From Campylobacterales bacterium (GTDB lineage: Bacteria; Campylobacterota; Campylobacteria; Campylobacterales; Hydrogenimonadaceae), in the NCBI GenBank assembly GCA_027067015.1, contig JAMOMS010000265.1, positions 1 through 6,080 of the forward strand: DNA of 6,080 nucleotides, read 5' to 3'. Position 1 is the first letter of the stretch. The number at the start of each line of letters is the position of its first letter. Below the pieces are notes generated by a model. The model saw nothing but the letters and a program-made list of their open reading frames with translations, did not search any database and was not told the origin of the DNA. Positions 1-5,648 of the stretch are shown one piece after another. Made by a program: the position numbers and the translations under genes.

Positions 1-894
1 AACACCCTCTTTGTCTTAACCGTCATCATGTTGCTGATGGTCTTTAAAGAGGGCAAATCGGAGGGTGTCTTTCTTTACGGCGCGGAGCGCTTTTTCATGA
101 CCCTCTTTGCCGTGATCGTCTATACCGCCGTCTGGACGCTCCTTTGGCCCGAAAAGGAAGCCGGCTCCCCCCTGCCGGGAGAGTACCGTGTGGCGTGGCG
201 GTGTCGGGAGCACTGGCTGGGGGCGCTTAGCGGCGTCCTGGTCTTTTGGGCCGCCCTCTTTTTCTGGATCTACTTCAACCCGCCGCTTGGTTTCATGACC
301 GTGGCCCTGGCCACCGCCATGTCCACCGCCCTGCTCTTTGCCGTCGCCACGCCCGCCATGATGCTCGTGGCTTTTAGCCTGGGACTCATCGTCGCCACCC
401 TCTCTTATATCTTCGTTCTCCCCCAACTGCAAAACGGGTGGCAGTTGGGCGCCTTTTTGTTTCTTTACGCCTTTGTCTCCTACCGTCTACTGCCGCCGGC
501 CATGGCGATGATCGTGCTGATCGGCACCACCACCTTTCACCTGCAAAGCAGTGCTTTCTTTCATTTTGGACTCTTTTTGAATATCCTTTTCGTGCTCTAC
601 GCATTTTTGTTTCTACTGCTGTTGTTTTACTACCTGCCCGTTTCAAACCGCCCGGAAAAACGCCTTTTGGCCGTATGGCGGCGTCTCAAACGGCTGGCCG
701 AACGCCCCGACACGCCGCCCAAGGCCCTGCAAGACACGTTAGAGGCCCTGCGTCTTTACGCCCACAGGCTCAACCCCAAACGTTTCGGAATCGACCCCGA
801 AGCGTTTAAAGCGTGGATAAAAGCGTGTGCCGACAACCCGAAAGCCTCACCCCCGCCGCCGGGCCTGCAAGCGCTGGAGAGGGGGCGATTTTGA
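1..894 (+). CDS. FUSC-like (aromatic acid exporter/DUF2955-type) inner-membrane transport protein, C-terminal part, 5' end off window
   Basis: The frame is open from base 1, so the start lies upstream; 297 residues are visible. Likely the inner-membrane component of the efflux system encoded by the next three genes. Visible residues 1-13 and about 30-49 are membrane segments. The second follows an E-R pair and ends in L-W-P, as commonly seen at the end of a FUSC-type membrane domain. A short linker (about 51-70) leads to a second hydrophobic block (about 71-202) with several helices and an N-P-P-L-G turn. A charged, helical cytoplasmic-looking tail (about 205-297, rich in Arg, Lys and Pro) ends the protein. 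E. coli AaeB (about 655 residues) has a large soluble domain between its two membrane halves; here the linker is only about 20 residues, so a compact DUF2955-type protein is a good alternative. The family call rests on hydropathy, these motifs and the DUF1656/HlyD neighbours, not on a search. The TGA stop overlaps the TTG start of the next gene. Confidence 0.8.
   Translation, partial: NTLFVLTVIMLLMVFKEGKSEGVFLYGAERFFMTLFAVIVYTAVWTLLWPEKEAGSPLPGEYRVAWRCREHWLGALSGVLVFWAALFFWIYFNPPLGFMTVALATAMSTALLFAVATPAMMLVAFSLGLIVATLSYIFVLPQLQNGWQLGAFLFLYAFVSYRLLPPAMAMIVLIGTTTFHLQSSAFFHFGLFLNILFVLYAFLFLLLLFYYLPVSNRPEKRLLAVWRRLKRLAERPDTPPKALQDTLEALRLYAHRLNPKRFGIDPEAFKAWIKACADNPKASPPPPGLQALERGRF
876..885 (+). 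promoter_or_regulatory. Ribosome binding site that decides the TTG start of the outer-membrane factor gene
   Basis: A purine run GGAGAGGGGG lies 5 bases before TTG at 891; its GAGG core (879-882) is 8 bases away. It sits inside the last codons of the upstream gene. The only in-frame ATG nearby (813) has no comparable site and would put 26 non-signal residues in front of a textbook lipoprotein signal peptide. Confidence 0.7.
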
Positions 895-2438
895 GAACCA
901 AAGCCGTTATCCTCCTGCTGGGCTTTTTGCTTGCCGGTTGCACAAAACTCGGGCCCGATTTCAAAAAACCCCCTCAACCCCCTCTGCCCAAAAGCTTCCA
1001 CGCTTCCCACCCCTTTGCGAAGCAAACCGTCGCGGCATGGTGGACGCTCTTTGATGACAAGGCGTTAAACCGGCTTATTCAACTGGCGGCCTCGCAAAAC
1101 CTCGACATACGAAGCGCGGGCCTGCGGATTTTGCAGGCCCGCGCGGCGCTCGGCATCGCCGAGGGATACCGCTACCCCCAAAAACAGACCGTCTCGGGCG
1201 GCTACCTTACCAATTACGACAAAGGGCATATCGACGCCCTCAACCTCACCTTCGACACCCTCTGGGAGATGGACATTTGGGGCAAATACGCCAGAGAGGT
1301 TGAATCGGCCCGGGCTGTTTACATGGCCTCTGTCGCCGGTTACCGGGCCGCTACCGTCGCCGTATTGGCCGAGACGGCCCGCCAGTACATCGCTTTCCGC
1401 ACCGCCCAGGAGCGGCTGGCCTACGCCCGTCGTAACGCCGCCATTGAAAAGAGGGTGGTGAAAATGACAAAAATCCGCTTTCTCGCCGGCAGTGTCAGCG
1501 AATTGGACTGGCAACAGGCCCAAACCCAATGGCACAACACCCTCTCCGCCATTCCCGCCATGCGCACAGCTTGCGTAGCCGCCCGCAACGCCCTGGCGCT
1601 TCTTCTGGCCGTCACGCCCGAAGAGATTACCCGCATTGTCGGTCCCATTGAGCCCTCCACAGAAAAGCGCCCTTGTGCCGATACCCCGGCGTTTGTTCCG
1701 CTTCCAAAGCTCAACCCCCAAACCCTGCTTGACGCCCGTTTGCTCCTGCAACGCCCCGACGTGATCGCCGCGGAGCATATGGCCCATTCAGCCGCCGCGA
1801 AGATCGGGGCGGAAAAAGCAAAACTCTACCCCAGTTTCACCCTCTTAGGCTCCATAGGCTACCAGGCAACAGACCGCAATCCCGTTTTTCGCAACTGGAC
1901 CGGCTGGGGAAGCCTCTCTAACAATATTATCCTCTCGGCAGGCCCCGGACTCTCATGGAACATTTTTCAGTACGATCGCGTCAAAAACAGCATTCGGCTT
2001 CAAGATGCCCTGCTCCAAGAGCGTCTGCTGGCTTATACCAAAACCCTCATACGCGCCGCCACGGAAGCCGATACCGCCTGGCGAAGCTATCGCCTCGCGC
2101 TGGCTCAGCTTCAGGAGCGCCAAAAAGCCCTCAAGGCCACCGAACGCGCCTTCGCCCTTTCGGCCCTGCAATACAAAGAGGGGCTGGTAAGCTACCAACG
2201 GCTTTTGAGTACGGTCGAAAAACTGACCCTCACCCGAGACATCTACGCCCAGCTCAAAGGCTCGACGGCCCAAACGCTTATCTTTCTTTTCAAGGCTTTG
2301 GGAGGAGGCTGGCAGATAACCCGAAACAGAAGTTTCCTCCACCCCGCCGACCGAAAGGCCCTCCGCTCCAGAGGGGTCGCGTGGGGCCGTCGGCTTGATG
2401 CCAACCAGACCCGTCTACCCGAAGGAGTCGACCGATGA
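891..2438 (+). CDS. Efflux outer-membrane factor lipoprotein (TolC/OprM/NodT family)
   Basis: Outer-membrane channel of the efflux operon, 515 residues from the TTG start, a normal length for the family. Residues 1-17 form a lipoprotein signal peptide ending in the lipobox L-L-A-G-C (Cys17 lipidated). Residue +2 is Thr, not Asp, which fits sorting to the outer membrane. LGPDF (20-24) is the usual motif just after the lipid anchor. Trp50-Trp51 with LFDD begins the familiar W-W-x-x-F-x-D block, followed by the long A-R-A-rich helices of the first repeat. The second repeat includes KLYPSF, then PGLSWNIF, and the protein reaches GGGW at 471-474. A 41-residue charged tail follows GGGW with a RSRG-x-x-WG-x-x-LD pattern, which I recall from other members of this subfamily, so it is probably not an aberration. 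The start overlaps the upstream stop (TTGA) and the stop overlaps the next start (ATGA). Trimerisation and docking with the HlyD-type adaptor are family knowledge. Confidence 0.93.
   Translation: MRTKAVILLLGFLLAGCTKLGPDFKKPPQPPLPKSFHASHPFAKQTVAAWWTLFDDKALNRLIQLAASQNLDIRSAGLRILQARAALGIAEGYRYPQKQTVSGGYLTNYDKGHIDALNLTFDTLWEMDIWGKYAREVESARAVYMASVAGYRAATVAVLAETARQYIAFRTAQERLAYARRNAAIEKRVVKMTKIRFLAGSVSELDWQQAQTQWHNTLSAIPAMRTACVAARNALALLLAVTPEEITRIVGPIEPSTEKRPCADTPAFVPLPKLNPQTLLDARLLLQRPDVIAAEHMAHSAAAKIGAEKAKLYPSFTLLGSIGYQATDRNPVFRNWTGWGSLSNNIILSAGPGLSWNIFQYDRVKNSIRLQDALLQERLLAYTKTLIRAATEADTAWRSYRLALAQLQERQKALKATERAFALSALQYKEGLVSYQRLLSTVEKLTLTRDIYAQLKGSTAQTLIFLFKALGGGWQITRNRSFLHPADRKALRSRGVAWGRRLDANQTRLPEGVDR
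2421..2427 (+). promoter_or_regulatory. Ribosome binding site for the DUF1656 gene
   Basis: GAAGGAG is a strong Shine-Dalgarno sequence 7 bases before ATG 2435. It lies within the last codons of the outer-membrane factor gene, so a ribosome finishing that gene can restart at the ATGA overlap. Confidence 0.75.
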
Positions 2439-2689
2439 GTCTAAAACCCCTGAGCGATTCATGGCTTCTTACGGCCAACCCCTACCCCCATGAACTCCGT
2501 TTCGGCGATATCTACATCACCCCCTGGATTCCCGCGTTGGCCCTGGCCTTTACGCTCTCTTTGTTGAGCGCGTGGCTTTTAAACCGTCTTCGGCTTAGCG
2601 ACTGGTTTGTCGCCCACGCCTATCTCTTCCTGGCCATTTTGCTCTTATGGCTGATGGTTGTAGACCATTTTTGGATCAAGGTGTTTTAA
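2435..2689 (+). CDS. DUF1656 (AaeX-like) small inner-membrane protein
   Basis: An 84-residue protein with two predicted membrane helices (about 31-51 and 61-80) separated by a short loop, R-L-R-L-S-D-W. The N-terminal stretch HELRFGDIYITPW (19-31) matches the typical DUF1656 opening, in which an E-[LI]-x-[FI]-G-[DV]-x-x-x-P-P/W pattern precedes the first helix. DUF1656 proteins, including E. coli AaeX, are nearly always encoded beside an HlyD-type adaptor and a FUSC exporter, exactly as here. Their biochemical role is not established; a small accessory subunit of the inner-membrane complex is an inference. The start is fixed by the ATGA overlap with the preceding gene and the strong ribosome binding site; the HlyD gene starts 2 bases after the stop. 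Confidence 0.88.
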   Translation: MSLKPLSDSWLLTANPYPHELRFGDIYITPWIPALALAFTLSLLSAWLLNRLRLSDWFVAHAYLFLAILLLWLMVVDHFWIKVF

Positions 2690-2691
2690 CC

Positions 2692-3591
2692 ATGAAAAAA
2701 CTCGTTTCCATCGTTTTGACGCTGGCTATTATGGCCGTCGCCGGCTGGATGGGGTGGCAGAAATGGCGCCACTACACCCAAAACCCCTGGACCCGCGACG
2801 GGCAGGTACGCTCCCAGGTTATTCAGATCACCCCCCGGGTATCAGGCACCGTCACCCGCATTGACGTGACCGACAACCAGCACGTCAAAAAAGGGGACCC
2901 CCTTTTTGAGATCGACCCCTCCCCCTATCGTCTCAAAGTGCGTCAGGCCAAGGCTCGCCTCAAACGGGCCCGCCAGGCCTCCCGGGGCATGAAAGCCGAA
3001 TATGAGCGCCTTAAAGCCATCTATACCAAGGACGCGGGGGCGGTCAGCCAAAAAGAGCTTTTGCGCAAGGAGATCGCCTACCTTAAATCCCTGGCCGACG
3101 TAGAAAGCGCCCGGGAGGCCCTCAACGCCGCCAATCTCAACCTCTCCTTTACCCGCGTCTACGCGCCGGTGGACGGCTGGGTGAGCAACATCAATTTCCA
3201 GATCGGCTCCCAGGCCACGGCCAACCGCCCCCTGCTGGCGTTGGTGGATGAAAAGGCTTTCTGGGTCTTCGGCTTTTTCAGAGAAGACGCCATCGCCCCC
3301 ATCCGGGTGGGGGATCGGGCCGTCGTAACGCTGATGGCCTACCCCGACACCCCGCTATACGGCCGAGTCGAATCTATAGCCTGGGGTATCGCCCCAAACG
3401 ACGCCAACCCCGGCGCCAACCTGCTCCCCGCCGTCAAACCGGTCTTTCAGTGGATCCGCCTGGCCCAGCGCATTCCCGTGCGCGTCAAGCTCGACACCCC
3501 CCTGCCAAAAGGCGTTGTCCTGCGTGTCGGTATGACCGCCTCGGTACGGATTCTTACCCGCGAATCTAACGCCTCCGCCCGCGCAAATTGA
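2692..3591 (+). CDS. HlyD/AaeA-like periplasmic adaptor (membrane-fusion protein)
   Basis: A 299-residue adaptor that would link the inner-membrane exporter to the outer-membrane factor. Residues 1-23 are a single uncleaved N-terminal membrane anchor. The N-P-W-T-R-D-G motif (31-37) is shared with AaeA/EmrA-type adaptors and opens the barrel-sandwich (lipoyl-like) domain. ITPRVSGTV and D-N-Q-x-V-K-K-G-D-P-L-F-E-I-D (about 46-75) form its first half. A short helical hairpin (about 80-152) follows, and YAPVDGWVSNI (157-167) returns to the second half. The beta-barrel domain holds the F-R-E-D and V-G-D-R-A-V-V segments (about 196-213). QWIRLAQRIPVRVKLD (253-268) is the family's C-terminal signature, and L-R-V-G-M-T-A-S-V closes the fold. 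I chose ATG 2692 over the in-frame ATG 2647 because 2692 begins a clean M-K-K membrane anchor, follows AAGGTG, and avoids a 45-base overlap with the DUF1656 gene. The last 26 bases overlap the convergent channel gene. Confidence 0.93.
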   Translation: MKKLVSIVLTLAIMAVAGWMGWQKWRHYTQNPWTRDGQVRSQVIQITPRVSGTVTRIDVTDNQHVKKGDPLFEIDPSPYRLKVRQAKARLKRARQASRGMKAEYERLKAIYTKDAGAVSQKELLRKEIAYLKSLADVESAREALNAANLNLSFTRVYAPVDGWVSNINFQIGSQATANRPLLALVDEKAFWVFGFFREDAIAPIRVGDRAVVTLMAYPDTPLYGRVESIAWGIAPNDANPGANLLPAVKPVFQWIRLAQRIPVRVKLDTPLPKGVVLRVGMTASVRILTRESNASARAN

Positions 3592-4216
3592 TAAGACTGG
3601 AGACAAACACCGCCATATAAAAGACCCCCGTCACCGCCTCCATTATCGCCAAAAACTCCGCCAATCGACTAGTCGGGGCAATATCGCCGTAGCCCAACGT
3701 CGTCAGCGTGGCAAAACTGAAATAGGCCACCCGGCTAAATAGCTGTTGCCATGCCGTCGCCTCAATCCCCGCCAGTGCCGAAGGGTCAAACAGCAGTAAG
3801 ATCAAATAGAGCTCCGTCCAAATCAGGCCGATCAACAGATAGAGCGCCACGGAGCCGACCATCTTGTTGGCATCAATCTCTCCCTCAAAAAGAATCTGCC
3901 GTGCCGCCACTTTGAAAGAACCGACAAAAAAGAGCAACATCGTCACATAGACACCCAGCAAGACCCAACGGGTATGCCAAATGTAGCCAACCGCCGCCAA
4001 CACCCCCAAAACAAGTGCCAATCGGTAGACAATCTTTTGCCACGATCTTTGTGTATGCAGGCTTCTGACACCCACCACAAGCAGTAAGACCGTCAGCCCC
4101 GAAAAGAGCAGATCAACCCACCGGTTGGCCGCTGTACCGGTCACGGCACTGGCAAAAAGCAGGCCAATCAACGCCAGACAGAGATACCAAAAATTATTGC
4201 GTGTGTTTATTGCCAT
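3566..4216 (-). CDS. Small six-helix potassium channel (Ion_trans_2-type pore)
   Basis: A 216-residue inner-membrane protein. Predicted helices lie at about 10-27, 33-50, 64-79, 84-103, 121-143 and 182-204. A pore helix (about 156-172) precedes the selectivity filter T-L-G-Y-G-D (173-178), which marks a K+-selective tetrameric channel. The fourth helix lacks regularly spaced Arg or Lys, so a classical voltage sensor is not evident. The protein ends in a short basic tail, LRGRRR, with no RCK or cyclic-nucleotide domain, so nothing in this chain points to ligand gating. The start is supported by AAGGA 6 bases upstream on the minus strand (complement at 4223-4227). The gene is transcribed divergently from pldA, and its end overlaps the HlyD gene by 26 bases tail to tail. 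No functional link to either neighbour is visible. The family call is firm; gating and physiological role are unknown. Confidence 0.9.
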   Translation of the reverse strand: MAINTRNNFWYLCLALIGLLFASAVTGTAANRWVDLLFSGLTVLLLVVGVRSLHTQRSWQKIVYRLALVLGVLAAVGYIWHTRWVLLGVYVTMLLFFVGSFKVAARQILFEGEIDANKMVGSVALYLLIGLIWTELYLILLLFDPSALAGIEATAWQQLFSRVAYFSFATLTTLGYGDIAPTSRLAEFLAIMEAVTGVFYMAVFVSSLINLRGRRR

Positions 4217-4225
4217 GAAACATCC

Positions 4226-4254
4226 TTGATTTCACCCGTCTATTCTACTAAAAT
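4226..4254 (+). promoter_or_regulatory. Candidate sigma-70 promoter for pldA
   Basis: TTGATT (4226-4231) and TAAAAT (4249-4254) are separated by exactly 17 bases, matching the -35 and -10 consensus at 4/6 and 5/6 positions. Transcription would begin near 4261, giving a leader of about 24 bases that contains the AAAAGG ribosome site (4273-4278). In Campylobacterota the -35 box is often weak, so the -10 box is the stronger part of this call. It is predicted by eye only. Confidence 0.5.
4242..4247 (-). promoter_or_regulatory. Candidate -10 box for the potassium channel gene
   Basis: On the minus strand these bases read TAGAAT, a 5/6 match to the -10 consensus, about 26 bases before the channel start codon. 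No convincing -35 box stands upstream. The site abuts the predicted pldA -10 box on the other strand, so the two promoters could compete for polymerase. Confidence 0.35.
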
Positions 4255-4272
4255 AGTTTCATTTATCTTCAT

Positions 4273-4278
4273 AAAAGG
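4273..4278 (+). promoter_or_regulatory. Ribosome binding site for pldA
   Basis: AAAAGG lies 6 bases before ATG 4285 and supports that start, which also gives a clean signal peptide. Confidence 0.6.
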
Positions 4279-4284
4279 TTTTTC

Positions 4285-5628
4285 ATGCGTTCAAACCTCT
4301 TTTTGGTTCTTCTTTTTTTCTCTTTAAGCCTCTTACTGCAAGCCGGCGCCATTGAGAGCGAAATCTATTTACAAGGCATCCGCTATTTCGACGAAAAAGC
4401 CTACAAAAAGGCGTTGCCGCTTCTGCAAAAACTTGCTAAAAAAGGCAACAAAGGCGCCATGTACCGCCTGGCCTACCTTTACGAAAACGGCCTGGGCACC
4501 CCCAAAAATCTGGAAAAAGCGACCTACTGGTACAAAAAAGCGGCCCAAAACTACGCCTACACCATCCAGACCGAAGGGGCCAAAGCCCTCTACTCCCGCC
4601 GTTTCGCCAAACGTCTCAAAGCCCAGCTTACCCCCTACAGCACCCGGGCCGCGGGGTTGGCGGCACTGGCCAAGGTAGATACCCAAACACCCGAAACCAA
4701 ACAGCTTTTTGAAGATTTGACCAGCGGACACTTTTTTGGCCTGACCCCCTACAAAGCCAACTACCTGCTTCCCGTCGGAATAGCCGACCGCAAATACCGC
4801 CGTCAACCTTCCGGTTATAAAAGCTTTGAAATTTTTGATGCCGTCAACCATACCCATATCACACCTTTATACGGCACCTATGACAAACAGACCGAAGTGG
4901 AGTTTCAGTTCAGCCTCAAAAAAAACCTCACCTACAACCTTTTCGGTATGGGTGAATATATTACCGCCGCCTATACCCAGCACTGCTTCTGGCAACTCTA
5001 CGCTGAATCGGGCCCGTTTAGAGAGACCAACTATATGCCGGAAATCTTCGCCATCTTCCCAACCTCCGCCGTCATAGACGAGGTAACGGGGCTCAAGGCG
5101 ACCAAATGGGGCTTTATTCACCAATCCAACGGCCAGGAGGGCTACCGCTCCCGCTCCTGGAACCGCCTATATATGCAGGGAATGTTCCAGTGGTCAAACC
5201 TTTTCCTCTCCGCCCGCGTCTGGTACCGCCTGCCCGAAGAGGACAAAAGCGACGACTACTATCGCGGATACGTGGATGTCAACCACAACGGCAGACCCGA
5301 CCCCGGCGACCGGCTTGTCGATCCCAACAGCGAAAGTGACAAAGACGACAACCCCGACATTCTGGACTACATGGGCTACGGTGACCTGGCCTTCACTTAC
5401 CTGTGGGGCAACCACCAGTTTGACGGCCTTTTGCGCTACAACTTCCACAAAGGGGGCAAAGATCGGGGCGCGATCCAGTTGGACTGGAGCTACCCCTTCT
5501 TTCACTCCCGCACCACCTTTTGGTATCTCAAACTCTTCAGCGGATACGGAGAGAGCCTGATTGATTACAACCGCAATGTCACCAAAGCCTCATTCGGCTT
5601 CTCCTTCTCCCGGGGCATCTTTCAATAG
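4285..5628 (+). CDS. pldA: Outer-membrane phospholipase A (PldA/OMPLA) with an N-terminal Sel1-repeat module
   Basis: Calcium-dependent phospholipase A1/A2-type enzyme of the outer membrane, 447 residues, clearly longer than E. coli OMPLA (about 270 mature) or the roughly 330-355 residues I recall for Campylobacter and Helicobacter. Residues 1-22 are a Sec signal peptide (likely cleaved after A-G-A). Residues 25-90 form a Sel1/TPR-like helical module whose repeat at about 55-88 has the typical A-x-Y-x-L-A-Y-L-Y-x-x-G-x-G and W-Y-x-K-A-A landmarks. The barrel begins near 151 (TPYKANYLLP). Catalytic residues are visible in HQSNG (His279, Ser281) and SRSWNRLY (Asn293); their spacing equals His142-Ser144-Asn156 of E. 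coli. Ser289 matches the calcium ligand Ser152. The Arg147 position, a backbone ligand, is Gln284. PFRETNY (244-250) and SGYGESLIDYN (419-429) are further OMPLA signatures. Residues 315-353 carry an acidic insertion with an EF-hand-like loop at 331-342. The barrel ends in I-F-Q rather than a terminal Phe. Monocistronic as far as visible. Confidence 0.93.
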   Translation: MRSNLFLVLLFFSLSLLLQAGAIESEIYLQGIRYFDEKAYKKALPLLQKLAKKGNKGAMYRLAYLYENGLGTPKNLEKATYWYKKAAQNYAYTIQTEGAKALYSRRFAKRLKAQLTPYSTRAAGLAALAKVDTQTPETKQLFEDLTSGHFFGLTPYKANYLLPVGIADRKYRRQPSGYKSFEIFDAVNHTHITPLYGTYDKQTEVEFQFSLKKNLTYNLFGMGEYITAAYTQHCFWQLYAESGPFRETNYMPEIFAIFPTSAVIDEVTGLKATKWGFIHQSNGQEGYRSRSWNRLYMQGMFQWSNLFLSARVWYRLPEEDKSDDYYRGYVDVNHNGRPDPGDRLVDPNSESDKDDNPDILDYMGYGDLAFTYLWGNHQFDGLLRYNFHKGGKDRGAIQLDWSYPFFHSRTTFWYLKLFSGYGESLIDYNRNVTKASFGFSFSRGIFQ

Positions 5629-5648
5629 GCCTAAAGCCCTGAACGCGG

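Noticed and set aside
813..890. N-terminal extension of the outer-membrane factor from ATG 813
   Set aside because: It would bury the lipoprotein signal peptide behind 26 polar residues, overlap the upstream gene by 82 bases, and has no good ribosome site.
1065..1787. A 240-codon open frame on the minus strand inside the outer-membrane factor gene
   Set aside because: It is wholly antisense to a gene with clear family motifs, and its translation is Gly-rich with no recognisable domain. Long antisense frames are common in GC-rich genes.
2357..2388. GGCCC ... GGGCC inverted repeat as a possible hairpin or terminator
   Set aside because: The arms are 5 bases with a 22-base loop, lie inside coding sequence, and no T-run follows. 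Chance is likely in DNA of this composition.
2647..2691. N-terminal extension of the HlyD gene from ATG 2647
   Set aside because: ATG 2692 has a ribosome site and begins a standard membrane anchor; the extension only re-reads the DUF1656 gene in another frame.
4369..4857. A 162-codon minus-strand frame inside pldA
   Set aside because: It is a Gly/Phe/Val-rich shadow of Lys/Pro/Ala-rich codons in pldA, with no motif and no independent start signal.
5614..5645. Possible terminator between pldA and the ComF gene, including the TAGGCCTA palindrome (5626-5633)
   Set aside because: The GGGC/GCCC arms pair only with bulges and there is no U-tract on either strand. It is not enough to call a terminator.
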